DNA of 64,000 nt from Myxococcus xanthus (GTDB lineage Bacteria; Myxococcota; Myxococcia; Myxococcales; Myxococcaceae): the NCBI RefSeq assembly GCF_900106535.1, contig NZ_FNOH01000009.1, positions 186,001 through 250,000 on the forward strand, read 5' to 3'. A model generated the notes under the pieces. It was given only the letters and a program-made list of their open reading frames with translations. It did not search any database and was not told where the DNA came from. The translations under genes were made by a program, and so were the position numbers. Positions 8,036 to 15,980 of this stretch are shown here, one piece after another (positions within the stretch are counted from its first letter, which is position 1; each line of letters opens with the position of its first letter).

Positions 8036-8851
8036 CTACACGTACGCGTTGTTCATGATCTCCCCGAAGCCGCCGCCTCCGGGGACGATGTACTGCCGGT
8101 CATCCAGGCCCCGCTCCTTCTCCCAGAGCGCGCCCGGCTCGGTGCCGAACACCTCCGGCGGGGACAGGCCCCGGTCCAACCGGAGCGCGTAGATGATGAC
8201 GTCCGGATGGTCCGTGGTCATCTTCCGCAGGTACTCCGGCGTGACGATGAGGTTCAGGGTGATGATGCGCCGGGGCGTCCCGGGCACCTTGTTCTTGTAG
8301 AGCGAAATCGCCGTGGACAGGCTGCCCCCCGTGGCCCCCATGGGGTCGGGGAACAGGACGAAGGCGTCGTCCACGTCGCCGCCAATCTTCGCGCCGCCAA
8401 TCTCCGAGCCCACCACCGCCTCCGCGGCATCAATCATGCGGCTCATGATGATGTGGTCCTGGCGAACCACCGTCGGGTCCAGCGTGGCGTTCATCAGGTC
8501 GTACGTCACCTGCGACGGCAGCGTGCCTGCCCGGGCGATGTTCACCGTCACCACCCGCACCTGCGGGTCGATGACCTCGCCCTGGTAGAGCCCCTGAGGG
8601 GTGGAGTCGATCATCCGCGTGGGCAGGCTGACGTTCTTCCGCGGGAACTCCGCGTTGAGCACCGTCTTCACCAGGTCGACGTACAGCGTCTCCACCAGGC
8701 GGTTGATCTGCGGCTGGATGACGCCCTTCGAACACAGCGTGGCCAGCTGGGTCAGGAGAAAGGGATTTCCCACCAGGTGGACGTGAGGCCCATAGTGGTG
8801 GGGCATCTCGTTCAGCTTGAAGGGAACGTTGGAGTACAGGGTGTCGCGCAT
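8036..8851 (-). CDS. upp: Uracil phosphoribosyltransferase-like protein, long form
   Basis: 271 aa, about 60 residues longer than classical Upp. The PRPP-binding segment FPDPMGATGGSLSTAI (near 171-186) corresponds to the LDPMLATGGT loop, and the C-terminus GLDDRQYIVPGGGGFGE matches the uracil-binding GLDxxGYIVPGLGDAG motif. It should make UMP from uracil and PRPP. Extra residues lie at the N-terminus and in the middle (SEIGGAKIGGDVDDAF). Located between tdk and hpt, 15 nt after tdk, which supports a pyrimidine salvage role. Substrate preference of this longer form is not certain. Confidence 0.82.
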   Translation of the reverse strand: MRDTLYSNVPFKLNEMPHHYGPHVHLVGNPFLLTQLATLCSKGVIQPQINRLVETLYVDLVKTVLNAEFPRKNVSLPTRMIDSTPQGLYQGEVIDPQVRVVTVNIARAGTLPSQVTYDLMNATLDPTVVRQDHIIMSRMIDAAEAVVGSEIGGAKIGGDVDDAFVLFPDPMGATGGSLSTAISLYKNKVPGTPRRIITLNLIVTPEYLRKMTTDHPDVIIYALRLDRGLSPPEVFGTEPGALWEKERGLDDRQYIVPGGGGFGEIMNNAYV

Positions 8852-8866
8852 CCGTTCAGCTCCCGC

Positions 8867-9466
8867 TCAGTCGAACAGTTCCAACGTCTGCGGCGGCGTG
8901 CCCTCCGCCGGTTCCGCCACGTGACACTTGCGGCAGCGCGGTTCGTACGCGCCCGCCGCGCCCACCACCACCCGCTCACCACTGGACACGATGCGCTGGG
9001 AGCGGTTGGCCGGATTCCCGCACACCACGCAGATGGCCAGCTCCTTCGTCACGTACTCCGACACCGCCATCAACTGGGGCATCGGTTCGAAGGGGCGCCC
9101 CTGGTAGTCCTGGTCCAGGCCCGCGCAGATGACGCGCAGGCCCTTGTTGGCCAGCGCCTCCACCACGGCGACCACTTCTGAACCGAAGAACTGCACCTCG
9201 TCGATGCCCACCACCTGGGTGTCGGGCGCGAGCCTGTAAAAAATCTCTTCAGCCCGCTCGATGGCGGTGGACAGCACCTTGTGCTGCGAGTGGCTCACCA
9301 CCGCGGATTCGTCGTAGCGGTTGTCGATGCGCGGCTTGAAGACCTGCACCTTCTGCTTGCCGTAGACGGCGCGTTGGACGCGGCGGATCAGCTCCTCCGT
9401 CTTGCCGGAGAACATCGAACCGCAGATGACCTCTATCCACCCGATATCTTTGGGGAATTGGTGCAA
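8867..9466 (-). CDS. tdk: Thymidine kinase (type II)
   Basis: 199 aa. Walker A GSMFSGKTEELIRRV near 16-30, the VVGIDEVQFF catalytic/Walker B segment near 85-94, and a zinc-binding set ending CVVCGNPA and CRKCH are all present, as in bacterial TK1-like enzymes. It phosphorylates thymidine with ATP. The first gene of the salvage operon; the promoter must lie in the 194-bp divergent region before the DUF5658-like gene. The N-terminal MHQFPKDIGWIEVICG includes a short extension; a start inside it is possible. Confidence 0.93.
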   Translation of the reverse strand: MHQFPKDIGWIEVICGSMFSGKTEELIRRVQRAVYGKQKVQVFKPRIDNRYDESAVVSHSQHKVLSTAIERAEEIFYRLAPDTQVVGIDEVQFFGSEVVAVVEALANKGLRVICAGLDQDYQGRPFEPMPQLMAVSEYVTKELAICVVCGNPANRSQRIVSSGERVVVGAAGAYEPRCRKCHVAEPAEGTPPQTLELFD

Positions 9467-9660
9467 GGAACGCTCACGGGCCGGGGGCGGAAAGGGCGCG
9501 GATAGTCTGCCACGACCCCAGGGGAGTCAACTTCCCGCCACGCCCGTCCCATAGCCGAATCGTCCCCGGATGTCGCCCGCTTCCTCGCCTGCCCGTCACC
9601 CGGCCCCGCGGGCGTTGGCAAGGCTCTTGAAGAGCATTGGCTACGGACTGGCGAAGGGGG

Positions 9661-10041
9661 ATGGGCGTGGCGGCGACGATCGGACAGATGCGGGGTGGGG
9701 CGTGGGGCAACAGGGCTTCTTTCTACCTGTCACCGGCGTCCGTCGCGTTGTTGATGCTGAACCTGCTGGACGGGCTGTTCACCCTCTTCTTCCTCCAACT
9801 GGGCGTGGCCGAAGAGCTCAACCCCATCATGCGGGAGGCCTATGAGCAGTCCCCGCTCTTCTTCATGTTCTCCAAGCTGGTCATCGTGAACGCGGGCCTG
9901 TGGCTGCTGTGCATCCACCGGCACCTCAAGGCCAGCCGCATCGCCATCCGGCTGGGCGCCGCCGTGTATGCCGTCATCGTGGTCTACCACCTCGCGTTCC
10001 TGACCCACCTGGTCATGCACTGGCCGCAAATGCTGACCTAG
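9661..10041 (+). CDS. DUF5658-like small membrane protein
   Basis: About 126 aa with three hydrophobic segments (LLMLNLLDGLFTLFFLQLG, then SKLVIVNAGLWLLCIH, then AVYAVIVVYHLAFLTHLVMHW). The NLLDGLFTLFFLQLGVAEELNPIM pattern, with a membrane Asp and an ENP-like turn, fits DUF5658 proteins, whose function is unknown. The start is uncertain: an upstream in-frame ATG at 9637 exists, but AAGGGGG at 9654-9660 best serves the GTG at 9667 or the ATG at 9661. It stands alone between the divergent tdk operon and spoVG. Confidence 0.65.
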   Translation: MGVAATIGQMRGGAWGNRASFYLSPASVALLMLNLLDGLFTLFFLQLGVAEELNPIMREAYEQSPLFFMFSKLVIVNAGLWLLCIHRHLKASRIAIRLGAAVYAVIVVYHLAFLTHLVMHWPQMLT

Positions 10042-10175
10042 CCTCCACTCGCAGCGGCCGACTGTGGGGGCATTGAACAGTGGCGCAAATCTCTCTCGCG
10101 CCCGCGCTTGCATTTGGCACCCGGTATGTCCCAGGCTTCCCTTCAGCTCCGACCTTTCGGGTTCGGGGGGGGACC

Positions 10176-10475
10176 ATGAACATCACCGACGTCCGGGTGT
10201 TTCCGGTCGAAGAGGACAAGCTCAAGGCGTACGTCACCATCACCTTGGACCACTGCTTCGTCATTCGCGATTTGAAGGTCATTCACGGCTCGACCGGGCT
10301 CTTCATCGCGATGCCAGCCAAGAAGCGGAAGGATGGGACGTACAAGGACATTGCCCACCCGCTCAACGCGGATACGCGGAGTCAAATGGAACGCGTCATC
10401 CTGATGGAGTACGAGCGACACCTCCATCAGGCGCAAGCCGGGATGCTCGTCGCAGCGCCAGCGGACCTCGACTAA
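10176..10475 (+). CDS. spoVG: SpoVG family regulator
   Basis: 99 aa, MNITDVRVFPVEEDKLKAYV, with GLFIAMPAKKRKDGTYKDIAHPLN in the centre; these are the diagnostic SpoVG segments. The start at 10176 is preferred to longer in-frame options because the conserved protein begins there. SpoVG proteins are small RNA- or DNA-binding regulators, linked to septation and sporulation in Bacillus and found in non-sporing bacteria too. In a fruiting myxobacterium a developmental role is plausible but not shown here. It lies 47 nt upstream of prs, the same order seen in Firmicutes, so co-transcription is likely. Confidence 0.9.
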   Translation: MNITDVRVFPVEEDKLKAYVTITLDHCFVIRDLKVIHGSTGLFIAMPAKKRKDGTYKDIAHPLNADTRSQMERVILMEYERHLHQAQAGMLVAAPADLD

Positions 10476-10522
10476 CGACTTCTTTCCTTCTGTCCGCGTC
10501 CAGGTTAGTCAGCGGCCCCACC

Positions 10523-11473
10523 ATGCAGCCGCGTGACTTCAAGGTGTTCGCCGGGAACTCGAATCCCGGCCTGGCGCATCGCATCTGCGAGTACCTCAAG
10601 CGCCCTCTGGGCAAGGCGGAGGTCGGTCGGTTCTCGGACGGGGAGATTCACGTCGAGATCGGCGAGAACGTCCGCGGCCACGACGTCTTCATCCTCCAGT
10701 CGACCTGCCCGCCTGCGAACGATCACCTGATGGAGTTGCTCATCATGTGTGACGCGCTCAAGCGGGCGAGCGCCGGCTCCATCACCGCCGTCATTCCGTA
10801 CTACGGGTACGCCCGTCAGGACCGGAAGGTGGCGCCGCGTACGCCCATCACCGCGAAGCTCATCGCGGACCTGCTGGAGTCCGCGGGCGCCGGGCGCGTG
10901 GTGTCCATGGACATGCACGCGGGGCAGATCCAGGGCTTCTTCAACATCCCCTCGGACCACCTCTACGGCTCGCCGGTGTTCCTGGAAGACCTGCGCAAGC
11001 GCTTCCCGGAGTCGCAGGAGCTGGTCATCGTCTCGCCGGACGCCGGCGGTGTGGAGCGCGCCCGCGCGTACTCCAAGCGGCTGAACACGGGCCTGGCCAT
11101 CATCGACAAGCGCCGTCCCCGCCCCAACGCGTCGGAGGTGATGAACCTCATCGGCGACGTGAGCGGCAAGGACGCGGTGCTGGTGGACGACATGGTGGAC
11201 ACCGCCGGCACGCTCGCCCAGGCGGCCGCGGCGCTGAAGGCCAAGGGCGCACGGCGCGTGGTGGCATACGCGGTCCACCCCATCCTCTCCGGCCCGGCCA
11301 TCCAGCGCATCCAGGACTCGGTGCTGGAAGAGGTCGTCTTCACGGACACCGTGCCGCTGTCCCCGGCGGCGCAGGCCTGCTCGAAGATCCGCCTGCTCAC
11401 CACCGAGCGCCTCTTCGGCGAGGCCATTGCCCGCATCCACCGCGCAGACTCGCTCAGCTCGCTGTTCGTCTGA
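10523..11473 (+). CDS. prs: Ribose-phosphate pyrophosphokinase
   Basis: 316 aa. It makes PRPP from ribose 5-phosphate and ATP. Signature segments are QSTCPPANDHLMELL, YYGYARQDRKVAPRTPITAK and the PRPP loop VLVDDMVDTAGTLAQA; HAGQIQGFFNIPSDHLY is also typical. ATG 10523 gives the family-standard N-terminus MQPRDFKVFAGNSNPGLA, so longer in-frame starts are rejected. PRPP feeds the two phosphoribosyltransferases encoded just upstream on the other strand. It probably shares a transcript with spoVG. Confidence 0.95.
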   Translation: MQPRDFKVFAGNSNPGLAHRICEYLKRPLGKAEVGRFSDGEIHVEIGENVRGHDVFILQSTCPPANDHLMELLIMCDALKRASAGSITAVIPYYGYARQDRKVAPRTPITAKLIADLLESAGAGRVVSMDMHAGQIQGFFNIPSDHLYGSPVFLEDLRKRFPESQELVIVSPDAGGVERARAYSKRLNTGLAIIDKRRPRPNASEVMNLIGDVSGKDAVLVDDMVDTAGTLAQAAAALKAKGARRVVAYAVHPILSGPAIQRIQDSVLEEVVFTDTVPLSPAAQACSKIRLLTTERLFGEAIARIHRADSLSSLFV

Positions 11474-11646
11474 GCCGGCGCGCGCTTGCCCGCCGGGCGG
11501 CTTGACTCCAGGCCCTCCGGCTGGCATGTGCACGACCCTCCATCGGAGGCCTTCACAGGCGCCGTCTTCGGGGCCCGCCACTGGGGCGGGATGCCGAGGG
11601 CGCCAGGGCCGCCGGTGGCACCCGCAGTCCCATCCGTGAGGATTCC

Positions 11647-12309
11647 ATGTCCGTCAATACGAGCACCCTCGAGGCCAAGCCGCGTGAGGGTTCCGGCAAG
11701 GGCGTTGCCCGCCGCCTGCGCGCCCAGGGTCTGATTCCCGCCGTCGTCTACGGAAAGCACCTGGAGAAGCCGGTGCACATCTCCGTGAACCCCAAGGCGG
11801 TCCGCCAGGCCATCAACACCCCGCACAAGTTCAACACCCTGATCCAGATCAAGGTGGAGGGCGGTGACCGCCAGGTGCTCCTGAAGGACTACCAGATGGA
11901 CCCCGTCACCCGCGCCATCCTGCACGCCGACTTCCTGGACGTGCGCCCCACCGACAAGGTGAAGGTCAACGTGCCGCTGGTGCTCTCCGGCCGCGCGCAG
12001 GGTGTGGCGGACGGCGGTCTGCTGACCCAGGCCCGCCGTGAGATCGAGGTCTGGTCGCTTCCGGGCGCCATCCCCGAGAAGATCGAAGTGGACGTGACGC
12101 CGATGAAGATCGCTGAGGTGCTCCACATCAACGATCTGAAGCTGCCCGAGGGCGTGTCGGTGAAGACGAACGTCAACTACACCCTGGCCGTCATCAGCGC
12201 GCCGGAGGCCGTGGAGGCGGGTCCGGGCGCGGCGGCTGCCGCGGCGGCTCCGGCCAAGGACGCGAAGGCGGCTCCGGCCAAGGACGCGAAGGCCCCGGCG
12301 AAGAAGTAG
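11647..12309 (+). CDS. rplY: 50S ribosomal protein L25/Ctc
   Basis: 220 aa, the long TL5/Ctc form: an N-terminal L25 domain that binds 5S rRNA (LEAKPREGSGKGVARRLRAQ, VVYGKHLEKPVHISVN) and a C-terminal Ctc beta domain (LEVWSLPGAIPEKIEVD-like region near 125-150). The tail is an Ala/Lys/Pro extension built from a duplicated APAKDAKA unit. Start at 11647. It is followed by a strong hairpin and T-rich stretch, then by pth, the common rplY-pth order. Confidence 0.94.
   Translation: MSVNTSTLEAKPREGSGKGVARRLRAQGLIPAVVYGKHLEKPVHISVNPKAVRQAINTPHKFNTLIQIKVEGGDRQVLLKDYQMDPVTRAILHADFLDVRPTDKVKVNVPLVLSGRAQGVADGGLLTQARREIEVWSLPGAIPEKIEVDVTPMKIAEVLHINDLKLPEGVSVKTNVNYTLAVISAPEAVEAGPGAAAAAAAPAKDAKAAPAKDAKAPAKK
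12244..12291 (+). repeat. Two tandem copies of a 24-bp unit in the rplY 3' end
   Basis: The 24-bp unit at 12244-12267 is repeated exactly at 12268-12291. It encodes AAPAKDAK twice in the L25 tail. The copy number is a likely site of length variation between strains. Confidence 0.9.
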
Positions 12310-12338
12310 TCTGTCGCCTTCAGCGGTCCTTCTGGAGC

Positions 12339-12377
12339 GGGGCCGGCCCGGTAAGGGGCTGGCCCCGTTTCTCGTTT
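12339..12377 (+). terminator. Rho-independent terminator after rplY
   Basis: An 11-bp GC-rich stem (12339-12349 with 12356-12366, one G-T pair) with a 6-nt loop is followed by GTTTCTCGTTT. It ends 13 nt before pth, so it probably separates or attenuates the two genes. Confidence 0.75.
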
Positions 12378-12390
12378 CGGGAGCCACGTC

Positions 12391-12966
12391 ATGAAGCTCA
12401 TCGTCGGACTGGGCAATCCGGGGCGCGAGTACGAGCGGCACCGGCACAACATCGGGTTCATGGTGGTGGAGGCGCTGCTGTCGCGCGCGCGGGCGCAGCT
12501 CAACCAGGAGAAGTTCGCGGCCAAGGTCGGCCAGGGCACCCTGGCGGGCGAGCGCGTCCTCTTCGTGGAGCCCCAGACGTTCATGAACCTGTCGGGCCGC
12601 TCCGTCGCGGAGGCGGCGCGCTTCTTCAAGGTGCCGGTCGCGGACGTGCTCGTCATTCATGACGAGTTGGACCTGCCCCTGGGCCGACTGCAGCTCAAGG
12701 CCGGCGGCGGCAGCGGCGGCCACAACGGCCTCAAGAGCATCGTCTCCAGCCTGGGCGACGAGAGCTTCATCCGCCTGCGCTTCGGCATCGGCAAGCCGGA
12801 GGGCCCCAATGCCCGCGAGCGCGTGTCCGACTACGTCCTGTCCAACTTCGACGACGGCGAGCGCCGGGAGATGGATGCGCTCATCGACCGGGCCATGGAC
12901 ATGACGGAGCTGTGGATCCGCGAAGGGCTGTCAGTGGCCATGAACCGGTTCAACCGGAAGGCCTGA
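12391..12966 (+). CDS. pth: Peptidyl-tRNA hydrolase
   Basis: 191 aa. It frees tRNA from prematurely released peptidyl-tRNA. Family motifs are [18 protein letters not shown] (6-23; the His in RHNIGF is catalytic), [12 protein letters not shown] near 67-78, [13 protein letters not shown] (Asp near 91) and [12 protein letters not shown]. The length and start are standard. It follows rplY closely and precedes the rpsF operon, a common grouping of translation genes. Confidence 0.95.
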
Positions 12967-13237
12967 GGCAGGCCCCCAGGCTCCCCCACGGGCTGGCGGA
13001 CGGGGCGCCCGGCCGCTTGACTTGGCGGGGGGCCCCCCATAGAAGGCCCCTTCCCTCATCGGGGATGACCCGGTGGGATGTTCTTTTCCAGCTTCCCGTG
13101 TTGGTACACGGGACGTAGCGCGAGGGTGACGGGCGCGCGGTTTCCCGTCCCCGGCGGTGGGCCTCTCAGGTCCGCTGGCCGTTTCCCCGCTCTCTGGATT
13201 CACCGGAGGGCACTCGACCCCAAGGGGAGAGAAAACA
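12967..13237 (+). promoter_or_regulatory. rpsF leader region with a perfect hairpin
   Basis: 271 bp without a gene. It must contain the promoter and 5' leader of rpsF-rpsR-rplI. A 7-bp perfect hairpin with a four-base loop lies at 13095-13112 (arms CCCGTGT and ACACGGG), and a second possible stem pairs GACGGG near 13128 with CCCGTC near 13147. Many bacteria control this operon through an S6:S18-binding leader RNA; this hairpin is a candidate, but I could not verify the conserved bulge. Confidence 0.4.
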
Positions 13238-13714
13238 ATGGCTGAGACGCAGGCCGCGACGCGGCTTCGTGAGTACGAGACCATCTTCCTGGTCAAGCCG
13301 GACCTGACGGACGACAACGTGGACAAGCTCAAGGAGCGCGTCCGCGGCATCGTTTCCCGTGAGGGTGGCAAGGTCATCCGCTTCACGGTGTGGGGCAAGA
13401 AGAAGACCCTGTTCCCCGTGGCGAAGCAGCCCCGCGCCATCTACGTGCACACCCACTTCCTGGGCGGCGCGAAGCTGGTGGCGGAAATCGAGCGCAACCT
13501 CCGCAACCTGGACGAGGTCACCCGCTACATCTCCGTGAAGCTCGCGGACGAGGTGGACCCCGAGACGCGTCCGGTGCTCGAGGACGTGAAGCTGGCCGGC
13601 GACGTGGAGGAGACCCGTCCGGGCGCTCCCGCGGAGCGCGAGGGTGGCTTCCGCTCCGAGGGTTCCGAGGAGCAGGGCGGCGACTCCGAGGAGGAGTCGT
13701 CCGAGGAGGCCTGA
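13238..13714 (+). CDS. rpsF: 30S ribosomal protein S6 with acidic C-terminal tail
   Basis: 158 aa, longer than the usual 95-105. The S6 core covers about 10-105 (LREYETIFLVKPDLTDDNVD near 10-28). From about 120 the protein is a tail rich in Glu, Gly and Ser, ending EEQGGDSEEESSEEA. ATG 13238 is chosen because it gives the normal S6 N-terminus and the upstream DNA is leader-like. S6 dimerises with S18, encoded next, on the 30S platform. The acidic tail faces a basic Gly-rich S18 extension, which may be meaningful. Confidence 0.94.
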   Translation: MAETQAATRLREYETIFLVKPDLTDDNVDKLKERVRGIVSREGGKVIRFTVWGKKKTLFPVAKQPRAIYVHTHFLGGAKLVAEIERNLRNLDEVTRYISVKLADEVDPETRPVLEDVKLAGDVEETRPGAPAEREGGFRSEGSEEQGGDSEEESSEEA

Positions 13715-13765
13715 GCGCCTTCTGGGTCAATTCCCTAGAGACCATTCCAGGATACGAGAACGCTC

Positions 13766-14161
13766 ATGAGCAACGGAACGGATAGCAAGACGGCCTCTGC
13801 CCCCCCCGCCCGCAGCGGTGGTGGCTTCGGCGGTGGTGGTTCGCGCGGTGGAGACCGGGGTGACCGGGGTGACCGCGGTGGTGATCGCGGCGACCGCGGC
13901 GGCGGGCTGGGCGGCGACGACGACAAGCGCGGTGGTGGCCGCGGCTTCGGCCGCAAGAAGGTCTGCCGCTTCTGCGCGGAGAAGAACGCGTCGGTGGACT
14001 TCAAGGACCAGGCGACGCTGAAGTACTTCGTGACCGAGCGCGGCAAGATCATCCCCCGCCGCATCTCCGGCAACTGCGCCAAGCACCAGCGCGAGGTGGC
14101 GGTGGCCATCAAGCGCGCCCGTGGCATCGCGCTCCTCCCCTACAACGCGGTGGTCGGCTAG
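13766..14161 (+). CDS. rpsR: 30S ribosomal protein S18 with RGD/Gly-rich N-terminal extension
   Basis: 131 aa against about 75 in E. coli. Residues 64-131 are the S18 core ([18 protein letters not shown], then [29 protein letters not shown]). Residues 1-63 form a disordered extension made of Gly, Arg and Asp with repeated [12 protein letters not shown] units, encoded by near-identical GGTGACCGN repeats at about 13850-13910. The extension resembles RGG-type RNA-binding tracts but has Asp in the repeats. The gene lies between rpsF and rplI in the usual order. Confidence 0.95.
   Translation: MSNGTDSKTASAPPARSGGGFGGGGSRGGDRGDRGDRGGDRGDRGGGLGGDDDKRGGGRGFGRKKVCRFCAEKNASVDFKDQATLKYFVTERGKIIPRRISGNCAKHQREVAVAIKRARGIALLPYNAVVG
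13850..13911 (+). repeat. Tandem GGNGACCGN repeat inside rpsR
   Basis: About seven imperfect copies of a 9-bp unit (GGTGACCGG and variants such as GGTGATCGC) encode the GDRGDRG tract of S18. In-frame unit changes here would alter tail length without breaking the gene. Confidence 0.7.
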
Positions 14162-14188
14162 TCCGCCGGTCCGCACAGGAGACTGAAC

Positions 14189-14632
14189 ATGAAGGTCATT
14201 CTGCGTGAGGACATCGAGAACCTGGGCAAGTCCGGGGAACTCGTCACCGTGAAGGACGGCTTCGGCCGCAACTTCCTCCTGCCCCGCAAGAAGGCGGTTC
14301 TGGCCAGCGAGCAGAACCTCCGCCAGTTGGAGCACGAGAAGGCGGTCATCGCCGCTCGGAACGCCAAGCTGAAGGGCGCGGCCGAGGAGCAGGCGAAGAA
14401 GATTGGCGCCATCAAGGTCAGCATCAAGCGCCGCGTGGGCGATCAGGACAAGCTGTTCGGCTCCGTCACGGCGCTGGACATCGCGGAGGCGGTTGCCGCC
14501 GAGGGTCAGAGCATCGACCGCCGCCACATCCACCTGCCCGAGCCCATCAAGGCCCTGGGCAACTACGAGGTGGAGCTGCGCCTGCACCGCGACGTCATCG
14601 CGAAGATCAAGCTCGAGGTCCTGCCGGAGTAA
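14189..14632 (+). CDS. rplI: 50S ribosomal protein L9
   Basis: 147 aa, the standard length. The N-terminal domain starts MKVILREDIENLGKSGE and contains VKDGFGRNFLLPRKKAV, the L9 signature; a long connecting helix (residues 45-75) leads to the C-terminal domain ending DVIAKIKLEVLPE. L9 binds 23S rRNA near the L1 stalk. It is the last gene of the rpsF-rpsR-rplI operon, followed by a clear terminator. Confidence 0.96.
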   Translation: MKVILREDIENLGKSGELVTVKDGFGRNFLLPRKKAVLASEQNLRQLEHEKAVIAARNAKLKGAAEEQAKKIGAIKVSIKRRVGDQDKLFGSVTALDIAEAVAAEGQSIDRRHIHLPEPIKALGNYEVELRLHRDVIAKIKLEVLPE

Positions 14633-14662
14633 TCCTCCGCGGGCTTCACTGAAGTGAGAGAG

Positions 14663-14692
14663 GGCCGTCCGGGGCAATCCGGGCGGCCTTTT
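14663..14692 (+). terminator. Terminator of the rpsF-rpsR-rplI operon
   Basis: The arms GGCCGTCCGG (14663-14672) and CCGGGCGGCC (14679-14688) form a 10-bp stem with one G-T pair. TTTT follows and the region stays T-rich. Confidence 0.85.
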
Positions 14693-14805
14693 CCTTTGCG
14701 CCCCACCCCGCCCGTCCGGCTCACACCCCCGTGAAACCGGCTGGCGACAGATGCGTGGAGCGCTCGGGGCGCGGTGCGTATCCCGGAGCGGAAGGAGGCT
14801 CGCGC

Positions 14806-15972
14806 ATGAGCACCACCGCCCCCCCGCACCTCACCGATGAGCACCGCCCGGACCTGGACTGGCTCCGCGTGGTGGCCATCCTCCTGCTGCACCTGTTCCA
14901 CACCGGGATGATGTTCAACACCTGGGACTGGCACGTGAAGAGCGCCCAAGCCCTGCCGTGGCTGGAGCCCCCCATGGAGGTGCTGCATCACCTCCGCATG
15001 CCGCTGCTGATGTGCATCTCCGGCCTGGGCACAGCGTTCGCGCTGCGGCGGCGCTCGCTGGGCACCTTCGCCGGGGACCGCGCGAAGCGGCTCCTGGGCC
15101 CGTTGGTCTTCGGAATGTTCGTCGTGGTGCCGCCACAAATCTACCTGGAGCGGCTCCAGCGAGGGACGTTCCAGGGCAGCTACGCGGACTTCTACCCGTC
15201 CGTGTTCGGCTTCGTGCCCTACCCCGCCGGCAGCTTCAGCTGGCACCACCTGTGGTTCGTCGCGTACCTCTTCATCTACTGCCTTCTCGCGCTGCCCCTC
15301 TTCGCGGCGCTGCGCACGGCGAGCGGCCAGGTCTGGCTCCAGCGCGCCGAGGCGTGGCTGAGCCGGGGCTGGAACGTGGTGTGGCTGTTCCTGCCGCTCG
15401 CGCTCAACGAGGTGTTGCTGCGCCGCTTCCCCCAGACGCACGCGCTGCTCGACGACCCGCGAGCCTTCATCCACTTCGGCCTCTTCTTCATCGGCGGACA
15501 CCTGCTGGGCCGGTGTCCTCGCGTCATGGAGCACCTGGTGGCCCGGCGCAAGGCGCTGCTGGGCGCCTGCGGCCTGCTCTTCGCCGTCATGGTGCCGCCG
15601 AACGAGTACGCCTTCCCACTGGAGACACTGGGCCGCACGGCGCTGCAGTGGCTCTTCATCCTCACGGCCCTGGCGTGGGCGCGGGCCTGCATCCACGTCC
15701 GCCGCCCCTGGCTCCGGCACGCGCGCGAGCGGGCCTACCCGTTCTACATCCTCCACCAGACGGTCATCGTCGTCGTCGGCTTCGCGGTCGTGGACTGGCC
15801 CGTGGGCCCCTGGGGCCTCTTCCTGGCGGTGCTCACGCTGACGTTCGGTCTCACCTGGGGCCTGTGTGAAGGAGTGGCCCGGGTGCCCTGGCTGCGAGCG
15901 TGCTTCGGGATGCCGGCTCGCTCGAAACGGGCCGCGCCCATCCACGCCGCCGCCCCAGTGCATACTGCCTGA
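14806..15972 (+). CDS. Acyltransferase 3 family membrane protein
   Basis: 388 aa. The start at 14806 has AAGGAGG 7 nt upstream. About ten hydrophobic helices are seen. The DLDWLRVVAILLLHLFHTG segment near 12-30 carries the Asp-Arg-His pattern typical of acyltransferase-3 proteins, and LMCISGLGTAFALRRRS near 66-82 matches the next conserved helix. Such proteins O-acetylate or otherwise acylate surface sugars or lipids in the inner membrane. Target unknown. It is followed after 8 nt by a LytS-type sensor kinase, so the kinase pair may be co-transcribed with it. Confidence 0.83.
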   Translation: MSTTAPPHLTDEHRPDLDWLRVVAILLLHLFHTGMMFNTWDWHVKSAQALPWLEPPMEVLHHLRMPLLMCISGLGTAFALRRRSLGTFAGDRAKRLLGPLVFGMFVVVPPQIYLERLQRGTFQGSYADFYPSVFGFVPYPAGSFSWHHLWFVAYLFIYCLLALPLFAALRTASGQVWLQRAEAWLSRGWNVVWLFLPLALNEVLLRRFPQTHALLDDPRAFIHFGLFFIGGHLLGRCPRVMEHLVARRKALLGACGLLFAVMVPPNEYAFPLETLGRTALQWLFILTALAWARACIHVRRPWLRHARERAYPFYILHQTVIVVVGFAVVDWPVGPWGLFLAVLTLTFGLTWGLCEGVARVPWLRACFGMPARSKRAAPIHAAAPVHTA

Positions 15973-15980
15973 CGACGCCC

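Noticed and set aside
10963..12723. 586-codon minus-strand frame across prs, rplY and pth
   Set aside because: It is the complement of three confidently assigned genes and an intervening terminator; no domain is visible.
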